From positions 1 through 23,418 of the forward strand of contig LUCW03001267.1 in assembly GCA_001586965.3 (NCBI GenBank): a DNA stretch of 23,418 nucleotides, in the 5' to 3' direction. The notes under the pieces were generated by a model that was given only the letters and a program-made list of their open reading frames with translations, did not search any database and was not told where the DNA came from. This DNA comes from Sphaeroforma sirkka. Its lineage: Eukaryota; Opisthokonta; Ichthyosporea; Ichthyophonida. Shown here in pieces: positions 1 through 11,965 of this stretch. Both the position numbers and the translations under genes were made by a program. Within the stretch, counting starts at the first letter, position 1. Each line of letters begins with the position of its first letter.

Positions 1-3000
1 TGTAGCCAGCAATACATGTATGTATGTGTATGTAATGGCGTAATATATGTGTATGTGTAATAACAACAACTCTTTTCAATAATATGCTCCAAAGAGATCG
101 AGGTAATCGATATGTATGTATTGCGTATGTGTATCAGTTCGTTTTCGGTGGCTTCTTGTATGTGTATGTATGTATGTAATATGTATAATAACAATATGTT
201 CATGTATGTAATATGTGTGGCATAATATATGTTGTGCCATGTTATCATTCGTTTTCGATGTAATAATGGCAAATAACCAATGACCAATAATTGTGTTTCA
301 TAATATGTGAGGATACGTGTATGTAGTATGATTTGTTTTGTGTCAAGCGTATGTATGTTGAATGATTGTGTAATGCATGTACGGCATGTAATAATGGCAT
401 GTATGTATGTCAACATGTTATTGGAATGATTGTATGTGCGTATGCATGTATGTAATATGTAATGTAATAATAATGATGCATACTTGGCCAATAGCGTAAT
501 AATACGTACGTATATCTGTGTGAAAAATGATGTAATGTTAATAAGAATATTACTGTGCATGTTGTAACCAGCCTTCTGTATGTATTATGTATGTAACCAT
601 GCCTTTGTATGTGTATCCAATAATAATATTATAATTAATATGTATGTGCATGTAATGGCGTGATGACAGCCAATAACTGCCATAATACATGTACAACATA
701 ATAATGCATTATGCATGTATGTTTATGCATATGTATGTATGTAATGTGAGTCTTTAATAACTCACTTAATAACATATGCATGTATAATATGTGTCAATAA
801 TGGTATTAATAGCAATATGTGTACCATGGAGGCATAATAATATGCAATGTGCAACGACAATATGAATAGGGATCATCATAATAATATAGTAACAATATTA
901 GCCAATATCCAACAATGTATTAACATATGGGGTCAATATTACGTACTGTATAATAATACAAAGACAGATATTAGGTTAATGCCGCCACGGATCTGCAATA
1001 ATAATATGTATAATAACCATGTGCATCATGTATGTTTCTGTTGGTATGCAATGTTAAGCTAATCTGTTTTTCAAAATAATGTGGCCAATGTAATACAATG
1101 TAATAATATGTTTATGTAATAATGTAATATGTTAACATGCTGGCTGTATGTAATGCACGTATGCGTATGCGTATGCATGTGTTTGTACTGGTGGGCGGCA
1201 ATGTAATGGTTTTTAGTTTGTAATGTTGTGTATGTAATGGAGATAATGTATAATAACCCATAATAGCAATAATAATAATAATATGCATGGATCTCATAAT
1301 ATTTGTCAATAATAATATGTTTATATGAGTATACGTTTTGTTATTAATACGTACGTGCGTTTTCCAGATGCCTGTGGCAGCGCGCGCCGGACGTAATATC
1401 GCATAATTTATGTAATGTGCGTGGTGGTTCTGTTTACATGTAATATGTTTGTAATCTGTTTTTCGTCTGTAATGGCAATAATAGCCAATATGTTTGTAAT
1501 GTTTTATGATGTTTCAAATGATTGACGTATGTAATGGCATGCACTGTATGCATGTGTAAGAGCTTGTGTATATGTAACCAATAATAACTGTAATGCTCAA
1601 TGTATGCCATCAGGATATGCGTAAGGATGTACAATAATAGCCATGTGTATGTATGATATGTATATGTAATGTATAACTAACCAACGTATCAGGATTATGC
1701 GTGATGCTTATGTGTTTTCGGATAAGCAATGCATGCCAATATCCAATAATAATATAATTGTGTATAACCATAAACGTGCGTAATAATATTGGCCATGCGT
1801 ATTGTATGTAATAATAATAATAATAATATGTATAAGTAATAACCATGTGTAATAATAATAATAATATAATAATAATATTATATGCAACCATACATAGCAA
1901 TAATAATAATAATAATAATAACAATAATAAGCCAATAATAATGTATGTAATAATATGATGTGTTAATAATATGTAATATTTTAATATGATATTAATGTAA
2001 TATGTATAATATGTAATACCATGTTATGGTTCATACCAGTTCGTACATTGCACGCACGTACATGTAATAATAATATGTAATATGTATGTAATAATATGAC
2101 TGTGTATTACAATAGTAATTGTATTGTTTTACACGTGTATGTTGGGATGGATTTGACATGTAATATCCATGCTTAATACTTTAATGTTGATGATATCGAG
2201 GCATGTAATGCATGAAATTCGTATGTGCGTGATCTGTAATAATAATGTATAAGCATGGAATGTAATATGTTTAAAGAAAGACATGGACATGTAGTATCAT
2301 TGCATGCATATATGTAATAATAATGTATGTAATAATATGCAATAATAATATCGTATATGTGTATGTATGTATATAATATGTATATGTGTTACAATATAAT
2401 AATGTATATATATGTTTTATATGTGTAATAATATGTACATGTATGTAACTGCTAATAATAATAATGTGTATGTAATAATAACATGTGTATGTAATAATAA
2501 CCATAATAATTAACCAATAATTATAATATATAATATGTATGTGTAGCCAATAATAATATGGATATGGAATATGTACATATAATAATAATAATAATAACAA
2601 TGTAATAATATGTGTACAGCCAACACATGCTAATAATATAATATGTATGTAATAATGTATGTATATGTTAAAATAATAATCAATGCGTTTATGATATGTA
2701 TGCTTTGCACGTACTTATTGTATGTTTGTAATAGCCAATGCATGTATATAATATATGGCAATGTAATAATGTATGTATATAATATGTATGTACATCAATG
2801 TATGTTTATAATTAAATATTTGTATGTTCATGTTAAAGATTGTTATATGTATGGGATATGCATGCATGCATAATATGCAATATGCAACCAATAATAATAT
2901 AATGTCAAATGATGATGGATGGATATATATGATTATAAAGACATAAGTATGTTTATGGAGTGTGTACAGACACTTGCACATGTTTATGTATAATATGTAT

Positions 3001-4262
3001 AATAGCATATGTATACTAATATAATATGTAATAATAATAATGCATGCATGCATAATAATATGTCAATAATAATAATAATAATATAATATGTAATAATAAT
3101 AATAATAATGTGTATAAGCACGTACATGTATATGATGGTTTGTTTTTTTTTTGTTTAATTTTCTATATGGGTTTTGTTTCTGCATGTAATGCCAGCAATA
3201 TGTATGTAATAATAATATGTATAGCCACCATAATAATAATATGTACATGTAATAATAATAATAACAATAATAATAATAATCATAATATGTAATATATGCA
3301 TATAATAATAATAATAATCTTTAATAATATGTATGCATAACCAATAAGCATGGATGTATGTCAATATTGAGTATAATAAGGGCTTAATATGTATATGTAA
3401 TATGTGTATGTAATAGCCATCAATAATAATTGTAATATGCTAATCTGATTGTTTGTGGAATCATGGATAATATGGACGTAATGCGTATGTGCGTATGTAT
3501 GTGTGTTCGTGCCTTGATAATACAATATGTTGCTTTAGCAATAACCTAATAATATGTAATAACCAATAATAATAAGCCAATGCTATAATATGCATGTAAT
3601 AATAATAATATATGTATAATAATAATAATAATAATATGTGTAATAATAATAATAATAATAATATGTAATAATATGTAATGTATTAATAATATAATAATAA
3701 TAATATGTCCACTGCATGTGTTTTATGTTTTTATCGTTAATAATATGTAATAATAATAATGTAATAGCCAATAATAGAATAATATCAATGCATACGTACG
3801 TGCGTAGCAATAGTGTGTAATAATAATATGTAATAATATGTATGTATGATATACTATAGACGCGCGCGCACGGACGCTCATGTTTTGGGTTTATGCGTAT
3901 GTAATAGCCAATAATAATGCATGCGCTTTACGCGCGCGCACGCACGCACGTAATATGTAATATGGAATAAGATGGCAATAATCATCGAATGTTAATATAA
4001 TAATATGGGAATTTTACGTATGTATATGCACATGCGGGACGTACGTACGTAATAATGCATGTGCGTACGTGCGTACGTAATATGTATGGATGTATAGATG
4101 TGTATATACATACAAGTATATATAATTATATACATATATATATATATATATATTTATATGTACTTTTTGTACAACTCGGACACCTGTAGTTATGTTTTTG
4201 TGAGCGTGCTTGTATGTTATTACTGATACTAGTTTCCTTTCTCCTGCCCGATGTATTTGCAG
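1..4262 (+). repeat. Cryptically simple TAATAATATG/TGTATGTAA-rich DNA, probable 5' intron of the p24 gene
   Basis: This stretch is built almost entirely from a small vocabulary: TAATAATAATATG, TGTATGTAATA, ATGTATGTATGT and a recurring GCCAATAATAAT or ACCAATAATAAT word (for example near 1573, 1931, 2527, 2887, 3560, 3767 and 3907). Cytosine is rare on the plus strand. The open frames in it are products of (TAA)n read as poly-Asn, or of its complement read as poly-Tyr/Leu/Ile, and have no domain. It ends in a pyrimidine-rich acceptor (TTTGCAG, 4256-4262) just before the first recognisable p24 exon. That exon begins in mid-domain, so the stretch is most simply the 3' part of a long intron. I searched by eye for the missing exon (signal peptide plus the Cys-Phe-Tyr-Glu strand of the GOLD domain) and did not find it. 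Confidence 0.6.
3861..3950. repeat. Alternating CG/CA purine-pyrimidine tracts
   Basis: Two CG-rich alternating tracts stand out from the AT-rich background: CGCGCGCGCACGGACGC at 3861-3877, and a 20-base run of CG and CA dinucleotides at 3931-3950. A related tract of GTAC/GTGC steps lies at about 4037-4078. Alternating purine-pyrimidine DNA of this kind can adopt the Z form. No coding function is suggested. Confidence 0.5.
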
Positions 4263-5858
4263 GTTATTTCGGGTGCTTCTAATGACAACGATGTGCAAGC
4301 TCTTTTCTGGGACGCGAAGGATCGTGAAATTGATATGGTGACTGGTGTTACAAATTTCTTCGAGCACGAATCCGTCGATGATGGTGCCGTTCGGATTTGC
4401 TTCAGGAATTTACAGAGTTTCAAGAATCTTTGGGTGTACTTTGAGGTATGGCATGACAATACTGTCGCTCTTTCGCGAGTTTTTTCTCTTGAAATGGAGG
4501 CACACATTTGGACATGCGTACTTTTTCTACCAATTGCCCATGTATACCGGATGAATGGCTCATTCGTTCACGAATTCGACGATTTTCATCACATTTGCCT
4601 CCCGGCTGATACAAGTGCTCAAGTAGAGAAACATATTATATATTGAATGCTTAGGTAAACGTTGACCGTGCTGACGACGACGATGACGATTTCGACGATA
4701 TGGGTGCCGCCAACAAAGAGGCTCAAAAAGCCGTGATTGTGAAGTACGATCAGATGAAGAAGAAGGCTCTCAGCATTCACCAGAAACTAACGTGTATGTG
4801 TTTTCCCTTTCGTTTAATGTGGACATCTTCTTGTCGTTAATTAGCCTATTATATTTCTTTGTGCCTGTGAATGAATGTGCTCGTGTATGTATCAATTATT
4901 AGTTACTGGCTTCCATTCCACCTCTTTGTATCTATTAGTGGGCAGCTGATTGTTGCCTGTGTTGATATCGATGCGATTGCTTTGTCTCGCTTGCAACATG
5001 TCTGCAAAGTTGCATACCTTATCAAACACATTTCAGTATGAACATGATGTAGAGGACTTCTCCAACACAGATACAGTATATTTGAAATAAGAAAAAAGTG
5101 ATGGTCATTGGATCATTTTAACTCTACATCCGGAGAGCTGCATGAATTGCAAGTTCTGAAAATTTATTCTCATCTTTTTAATGTGCAGCCACCATCCGAA
5201 CTCAGAACTATCTGCGTTACCGTGAAGCTCGCCACAGGAACACTCAGGAGAGGTAAGCGTCACGTATACAATTAACAACTCCATTTTTGGTGGCAACACA
5301 TATTTTGTTGTTGGATTCCCTATTCGAATATTCAACATATGTACGTAGAGATCTCAATGCTTGGACGAATGTCTCGTTCCGGTGTGTTCATACTCTCTTG
5401 TATCTCAACCTGTCCTATTGCGAAGTTCTAAGTCGTGGTTTACCACTCACGTTCCATCACACAACTATGTCTGACAAAATCGTGATACCGGAAATTGGAA
5501 TTGGAATATTGCCTGTTGCAATGACTAATCAATGCACGGCCCCAGGAAACCCTCTAAATTGCACTCTCACTAAGCATATATCATAATTTAAGCATACAGT
5601 ATGTATCGTGGTTCAAGCGTGAAGCTAATATGTAATTACCCTACTCGTCCTTCACTATCCAGTAACAACAAACGCATCTTTACGTGGTCGCTGATGGTGT
5701 GCGGGGTCATGATTGGTTGCAGTATGGTACAGGTATGTTTTTCTGACTATTTGCTACCGCAAACATCATGATGATATTTCCAAACGCTTGAGATCGCGAA
5801 AAAAGTTTTCATACTATGTGAATATTGCCAATATATATATATATATATATACATGTAA

Positions 5859-5936
<78 letters not shown>

Positions 5937-6051
5937 GTATGTATGTATGTAAAGTATATCATATATATATATATATATATACATACATACATACATACAT
6001 ACATACATACATACATACATACATACATACATACATACATACATACACAGG

Positions 6052-6145
<94 letters not shown>

Positions 6146-6425
6146 TTGACTTTTAAGCGATATGCATGTTTGCTATTTATTCGAGCATGCCCTGGCATTA
6201 TTTTACTCTGCCAATGCTTTTCTTGCTTTGTTTCTGACATAAGTTATAGAGAATTGTACCGACAGCTTGCAAATAGCATCCACTTCACACGGGTATGACT
6301 CTTATTCTCAATTGCTATCGTTCAATATTGACTCAAGCACGTTTGTTTATGAATTTATATAGGTATACGCGGTTCGCCAATTCTTTGCCGCACCTGATAA
6401 GGCGGGCGGAAGATTTGATTACTAA
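4263..6425 (+). CDS. p24/TMED (emp24/gp25L) cargo receptor, 5'-incomplete, five exons in window
   Basis: Exons: 4263-4445, 4655-4793, 5189-5252, 5663-5732 and 6363-6425 (stop TAA). Phases agree at each junction and give 172 residues; the family is usually about 200-230 aa, so the signal peptide and first GOLD strand are missing upstream. p24 proteins are type I membrane proteins that cycle between ER and Golgi in COPII/COPI vesicles and sort cargo such as GPI-anchored proteins. Residues 1-61 are the C-terminal part of the GOLD domain, with ICFRN and WVYFE matching the usual CFxN...VxFE pattern. An Asp-rich linker (six consecutive Asp) and a probable coiled coil follow. Next comes the family hallmark [17 protein letters not shown], then one membrane segment ([20 protein letters not shown]) and a short cytosolic tail, [16 protein letters not shown]. 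The EARxRNxQESN form recalls the gamma (TMED1/5) group. The tail keeps the FF motif but lacks a terminal dilysine. Confidence 0.92.
4794..5662 (+). other. Introns 3 and 4 of the p24 gene flanking the short hallmark exon
   Basis: Two introns (4794-5188 and 5253-5662) flank the 64-base exon carrying the YLRYREAR motif. Donors are GTATGTG and GTAAGC, acceptors GTGCAG and ATCCAG. The second intron happens to contain a 99-codon open frame (5287-5586), but it resembles no family I know and sits between two exons that join in phase. I see no other feature in them. Confidence 0.7.
5831..6142. repeat. Compound microsatellite in the last p24 intron
   Basis: Consecutive simple arrays: (AT)10 at 5831-5850, (AC)16 at 5863-5894, a long (AT)n at about 5897-5934, (GTAT)n at 5937-5950, (AT)n at 5960-5980, (ATAC)17 at 5979-6046, and a further (AT)n block at 6056-6142 with small interruptions. 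The whole array lies in intron 5733-6362, between the exon for the membrane segment and the last exon. Poly-Tyr-Ile and Tyr-Ile-His-Thr frames read from it are artefacts. Confidence 0.95.
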
Positions 6426-8258
6426 TTGACCGGAGGGGTTGATTGGTCCGTTCAATGCGCGACGACTGAATCATGTAAACCACCCACAGGAGTTGAACTG
6501 GATAAAACACGCGCGACTGTGCTCATGTACACGTTTCCGCTTGAGCGTCATTGATATTCCGATGTGCAAAGTTCGTGAACTGCATTAAACGTCTTGCACA
6601 CGGTGTGCATTACACTTGTGCACCTTGCTACTATTTTTTTTTTTACATAAGTATTGTGTATAAGATCGCCTAATTTTGACTTATGCTCAGGTGAGAGGGT
6701 TTTAGAGGTTTAGTGTCAAGCAAGTCCAGATGTGACGCTGATCGACGCAGTACGTCCGCATCACATGCCTAATATGCAATACCCAAATTAATGTGAAGAG
6801 TCTTCGCTTTCTTTCCTCGAAAAATTCTCCCTCGGAAGAAATTAAACACTTCAACGTGCACAAATACAGTCTGATCTAAAACCGAGTTGTGTTGGCGCCT
6901 CGGAACTAAAAACACTGCTAAATACATCACTTGCATCTCGGACCAAAATAATAATAATTGACAAATACATCACATATTTGAATCTTATTGTAAGGACCAG
7001 CAGAGCTTTCGATAATCACCGCTCCTAAATCAATGGATATGGCTTTGCGCTACGCCTAGAACCCGGTAAATTATTTATTAACCACAATATTATCATAAAA
7101 CCAATTCACTTATTTATCACTACTTTATCATGTTTACAGCAAGAATGTCCATGTTAAAAAATTTCTTCATCTGCTCGTCATCCATATCGAATGAGCATTT
7201 TCTGACCGATTTCTCCGTCGCTTACTCTCTTCTCATTATAAATTGTGCCATTCTCAATATCCATACACGTTCACATGAAATTTTCAGAGGTCCACTCCCT
7301 GCATTCACTCCGCGTCTTCATCTGTGAGACGGCCACCTCTTCCGTTTTGGACGCAATGTTTTAATTGGGCTGAATAATACACGTTTTATTTCTAGAATTG
7401 TCGTCTATGGGCAGTCGTTGGCAACTTGACTGTGGCAATTCGTATTGGTGTTTTGTGGAATTTCAAAATATCAGATGCAGAACTTAATCATCAACGTGAG
7501 GCAAAATACTTTGTAACTTGTAATCATAGATACTAGGCATACAGCATGAGAGTTGGGAACTTTGGCATTCGTGTGAAAAAAATGTTGTACGAGTTTGTCT
7601 AGTGTGTACGAAACTCGGCAAAACGATGATGTCAGCACCTTTGATAATCGGTAATTCCCGACTAAAATCATGATGCGTATAGTGAGTAACATATATTGGT
7701 GAATGGTATGAAGTGTTGAATAAATATGCCAAAAAATAAAAACCCATGTGTGAAGTGCATGTTGCATAAAAACAATATGTATTTACCGGGAAATGTTCTG
7801 GGAATTACTGCAAGTAGAGAACAGTGCCTCTATAGATCCGAGTATAAATCGAACCGTACATTGTCAGCGAAATCGGCGAATTGTAGTTACCGCCAGTCTA
7901 CTATAAGGTCAACGCCAAATACACACCAGCAGAATTTCAACACTCAATTTCGACTGTATTAAGCAAGCTAACGATGCCCAAGATAATCGAGAGGCCTGTG
8001 GTAATTCTCCGAATATATATCAATTCGTATGTATTGCGCCAAGAAATTTACCTCAATTGAGTTTGAAATCAGCCAAATTCGCATAACTACCTTCGTATAT
8101 CCAATATGGTATAGTTGTGTGCTCAGGTCCCGAGGATTACATGTCAATAAGATTTTAGTTTATTAATTGTATTATTAAGCACACTACTAGTAGACTATTA
8201 AACCCGTCACACACCATATTATACAGGTATAAATTGATATTACATAACTTTTTAACGA
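6426..8258. other. Convergent intergenic region, no gene recognised
   Basis: This 1.8 kb separates the 3' ends of the p24 gene (+) and the protease gene (-). Composition is ordinary, without the simple repeats that dominate elsewhere. Short open frames such as 7130-7327, 7726-7962 and the minus-strand frames at 7471-7767 show no domain, signal peptide or splice partner I can recognise. It should contain both 3' UTRs. Confidence 0.5.
8159..8164 (-). terminator. Putative polyadenylation signal of the cathepsin B-like gene
   Basis: The minus strand reads AATAAA about 95 bases downstream of the protease stop codon, in an AT-rich context and in the expected orientation. The hexamer is common by chance in such DNA, so this is a position-based suggestion only. 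Confidence 0.35.
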
Positions 8259-11249
8259 TTACTCGTCATCGTCGACTGGGGCGTTCTTGAAGTCGGGTAG
8301 ACCTGCCCAGATATTCATCTCGATGTTACACTGGTTGGTTCCAGCTTCAATCCGGAAGAACCCATCCTCTCCCCAGGCACCACCTATATTTGAATAGATA
8401 TTCCAGCGATATCAGAAGACGAAAATTCAAGCAAAGAAATTATCCACACACGCTAAGTCAATTCGAAGATGGATAGCCAAGAACCAAATGGTCTTATATG
8501 GGAATAGTACCTTCTGCACAATATAAAAATTCTCACCATAAATTGACTAGATAAATCAATGAATGTTGACTATCGTGACAATATGTTCCAAAGTACTTAC
8601 CCCAAGAATTGGCCACAGTCCAGTAGGGAGTCTTCTTGCCATCTGCACCCTTCTCCTCTCCCCAACCCACAATTTTGACTGCGTGTCCTCCCATCATGCC
8701 TCCAGTCATGTGCTTGTATACACCACCTTTGTATGCCATGAAATCGGCGAAAACCCCTGTGAAAAACGTGAGCGGACAAGATATACAGATTAGATATGTT
8801 CACAACTTGTAAAGAGGTGTACAACAAAATATCCAACCGTGGATGTTCGAAGCGAGGAATCTTGAGTAGAGATCAACAACGGCCAAGCAACATCCAAAAT
8901 ACTCACACTGGGTAACGAAAATTGCTATTGAACCTTTTTTTTGGGGGGATCCGAAAATAACAAATATATGTTCCGACTTACAGAAGGCAGCCTCGACAGG
9001 ACCATTTCTTAAAATGTCCATCTTAATTTTGTGAACACGATCCTCGGGAGAGTCCAGCCAATTGACCACCGAGTACGCTGTCTCTGCTTTGTACTTCTTG
9101 GGCTCCTTTCCGTTCGCGCACGTGTCAGAGCACTCGGGCACTACAGCCGAGACACCAGATACGTATGGTGCGCATTTATCCGCTGGGATACCTATAGATA
9201 CAATATTGAAACAGAAACTGTGACTTGAGTTGGTGTAACGTTCAAATTCAAGGGTGATGGAAGCGCAGAAATATGCTAGAAATCTTCCTCTTAATTGTAA
9301 ACACGAACGTACCGAATTCTTTCATGTACAGCCAGACAGTATTCAGTCTACCGCCGTTACAGCCCATGTCCATGGTGTCACATTCTAGGAGCCACTCGGG
9401 AGAGAGTATAACATCAACACCAGCCATACACATACGATCCGACAACACCTCAGAGGCACCCTAAGTTGTGCGGAAAGGTAAACAGCCCAATTCGTATAAG
9501 CGATAAAAAAGGCATTCTCGTAACAGCTAAATCTTGGTGTGGGGTTGTATGGATACTTAAAAACAGGCAGTTATGCACTTGCACTCATGAAATATAGAAA
9601 GGAGACTGTATAAATAGATGACTGCGTATGTTTCTATGGGCCTTTATTCTTAGTAAACTCGCACAGAGGTGAAACTCTACACATGATCAAAATAATAGGA
9701 CAGAACCATTTAGGCACCCACCCACCAATATTTATGAGATGGGAAAAACAAACAAAATAAACGTACCAACGAGGGATCATGCATAAACCTTAAATTGCAT
9801 ACATACATATATAGGTATACGTATGTACATATGTACATAATATGTATATACATCAATACATACATATACATATATATGAATACGTATCTGTACATGTACA
9901 CGTCAATATATATATATAAAGATATACATATATATATATAAAAGATATACATATATATATATATATAAACAACTATAAATATAAAAACAAATATGTTTTA
10001 CGTTTTCTGGTTATACATACATACATCATACATATATTATACATTATACATATATCTATTATATATTTATATATGTGTGTGTGATAAATAAGAACTGTGC
10101 AAATCCACTATGTGTAAAAACTAACCTTTGGAACAAAATTTAAATTGATACAGAACATAATGTAATTTTGAAATGTACCAACACTAGAATATGCAAAGGT
10201 GTACGAGTGAGACTGCTGATAGTCTAGTCATAGCCATACACCGTGAAGATATTGTTCACACTTATCCAACATATATATGATATAACAGTTACAACGATTG
10301 TCTATCTTAGCCGGCTACACGGGCTAAGCGCGTTCTTAAAGCAACGGAAAGGTTTCTCTGAAGGCACGTTACACCTAGTGGAGTGATGGCTGTAGAGAAA
10401 AGCGCAGTCTGTCATATAAGATCACATATATAATGATAACTTATATAATGTCGCGAGATAACGTACAAGATGATCTACACATGTGTTCGTGTATGCGGAA
10501 ATGTGCAACAATCTACATACAAAAGCCCAGCATGATCCGCATCGAGCCTGGTTTCGAATGGGGTGGATACAATGACCCCAACGATCGCGCAGATCATATT
10601 CCTTGGGAAGCGAATTGATATCGTCCTGAGTCAATTCTGCGTTACTGCTCGAAAGAGGTGCGTTCTCTTGCACAACTGTTCCTAAGGTTGCTCGCATCTC
10701 ATCAATGGTCATGCCATTGAAGCTGATGAAGTTGGAAAACAGAAAATATTCTCATTTGAAAAACGAACGACTTTTTCCAACATAAATTGAGCACGAAACC
10801 TCTAGTATCCTTCGATATGTGATTCAGATAGACTAAAGATATCACAGACAAGGACAAACATACTCGTGCTTCCCTGCCTGCCAAGTGGATCCATCATTGG
10901 TGTTTATCATAGCAATGATTTGATCTTGGTCCATTACCGTTTCAAGAGTTGTGGCGATACCAGCAGTCAGCGTCACCGCCGAGGCCAAGAAAATTGCAGA
11001 GCACACAGTCTGTGATATGAACAGAATGACGATGTGAGTACAGCTGGAAGTAGAGGAAAAGAGTGGGCACGGGACATTCAATCCGTTTGATGTCGTCAAC
11101 ACAAGCCATCTCGATATCCCGAATAAAGGTAGTTTGAGACAGGCTCAACCTCATTTTCACTATGAGCGCTTGCATCCGCCTTTATCCTAAATATATATCT
11201 CAAAATTCTCGCTTGCATACTGACACACCTAAACTCGTCATACCTTCAT
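8259..11249 (-). CDS. Cathepsin B-like papain-family (C1A) cysteine protease, seven exons, 330 aa
   Basis: Exons in transcript order: 11249-11244, 11009-10864, 10722-10521, 9460-9313, 9191-8982, 8756-8601, 8383-8259. All phases agree and sum to 331 codons with the stop, close to the roughly 340 aa of animal cathepsin B. Exon 1 encodes only Met-Lys; exon 2 continues a signal peptide ([17 protein letters not shown]). The short propeptide has the cathepsin B-type [21 protein letters not shown] motif. The mature region starts near [11 protein letters not shown]. It has the oxyanion Gln and catalytic Cys ([12 protein letters not shown]), [13 protein letters not shown], the catalytic His ([13 protein letters not shown]) and the catalytic Asn ([16 protein letters not shown]). 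It ends with an acidic tail, PVDDDE. The segment that forms the occluding loop in cathepsin B is shortened and lacks the His-His pair, so an endopeptidase of lysosome-like or secreted compartments is the likely role. Confidence 0.95.
9461..10520 (-). repeat. Long protease intron with AT/ATAC simple sequence
   Basis: This 1,060-base intron separates the catalytic-Cys exon (ending CGSCWAF) from the next exon (starting GASEVLSDR). The donor is GTATGT and the acceptor is TTAG. About 9800-10080 is degenerate ATAC, TATA and GTAT repeat; the remainder is ordinary. Its minus-strand poly-Tyr/Ile frames are not coding. Confidence 0.8.
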
Positions 11250-11310
11250 GTTAAAATACAGATATTTCTCTCTTGGTATATTGCGAGAAGTAACCAATTT
11301 AAAAACCAAC

Positions 11311-11324
11311 TATATAAATATATA
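11311..11324 (-). promoter_or_regulatory. Possible TATA box of the cathepsin B-like gene
   Basis: The minus strand reads TATATTTATA-like sequence about 62-75 bases before the chosen ATG at 11249, leaving room for a short 5' UTR. TATA-like words are frequent in this AT-rich window, so the call rests on position alone. Confidence 0.3.
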
Positions 11325-11965
11325 GTGAACGTATTTGAATTAAAATATGTCACCTCTACGATAAGTTATGAAGTTTTGATATTTGATCCCTCAGATAAAC
11401 GGCAAAGTAGAGAGCGGAAGCTTTTGTGCCATTGGCTCATTGGTCAACAACTTAGCTTGTATGTCTGATGTGAACTGACAGAATTCCAAGGATAGTTTGA
11501 TACATTCAGTGTCCGTCAGGTTAAAATGAAATAAAAACTCAACTCTGTAGTCTGTAATTATCTACATGATACATCTAGCTGATTAACCTGAGATGATAAT
11601 ATTTTTAAATACAGTCTGTAATAAAAACATATAATATGTTTAAACAATGTCGTTAATCGATTGGGAATTGCAAAAATTGAATTAAACATTATATGAAAAA
11701 ATGCGTCATTTGAAGCTAGATATTTCGAAAATACGTAGCTTCAAGGATACATGACTCATACGCTGCTCCGGTCCCGAAATTCGGAAAGCAAAAAGGTATT
11801 TGCTGAAAAAGTGAATATAAGTATTTTGGGTGGCTGAAAATATGAAGTATGAAAACCATAGCCTACTTTTTTAACAAAATAACATAATCGACAATAAATC
11901 AAGCTGTTCCGATTTCCGAAGCAAAAAAGGCAGCTGTTCAGAAACAAAAAAAGGCATCTGTTTCA

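Noticed and set aside
847..1062. Plus-strand 71-codon frame (MCNDNMNRDHHNN...)
   Set aside because: Asn/Met/Tyr-rich output of the local TAATAATATG vocabulary. The VCFCWY stretch was considered as the missing p24 CFYE strand, but its surroundings do not match.
1610..3810. Many overlapping minus-strand frames of 60-115 codons rich in Tyr, Leu and Ile
   Set aside because: They are (TTA)n, (TAT)n and (CATA)n read as protein; no start context, domain or splice partner, and the same DNA is open in several frames at once.
4014..4614. Minus-strand frames opposite the first p24 exon
   Set aside because: Antisense shadows of exon 4263-4445, whose plus-strand reading matches the GOLD domain.
5287..5586. 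99-codon plus-strand frame inside the p24 gene
   Set aside because: It lies wholly in an intron whose flanking exons join in phase into the conserved QESNN sequence, and it resembles no family I know.
9031..9228. Plus-strand frames over the protease exons (also 8563-8793 and 10433-10618)
   Set aside because: Antisense shadows of exons carrying catalytic-domain motifs.
10942..11175. Alternative protease N terminus [21 protein letters not shown]
   Set aside because: Reading from this ATG gives no signal peptide and no in-phase donor that keeps the ORF; Met-Lys plus exon 2 gives a clear signal peptide.
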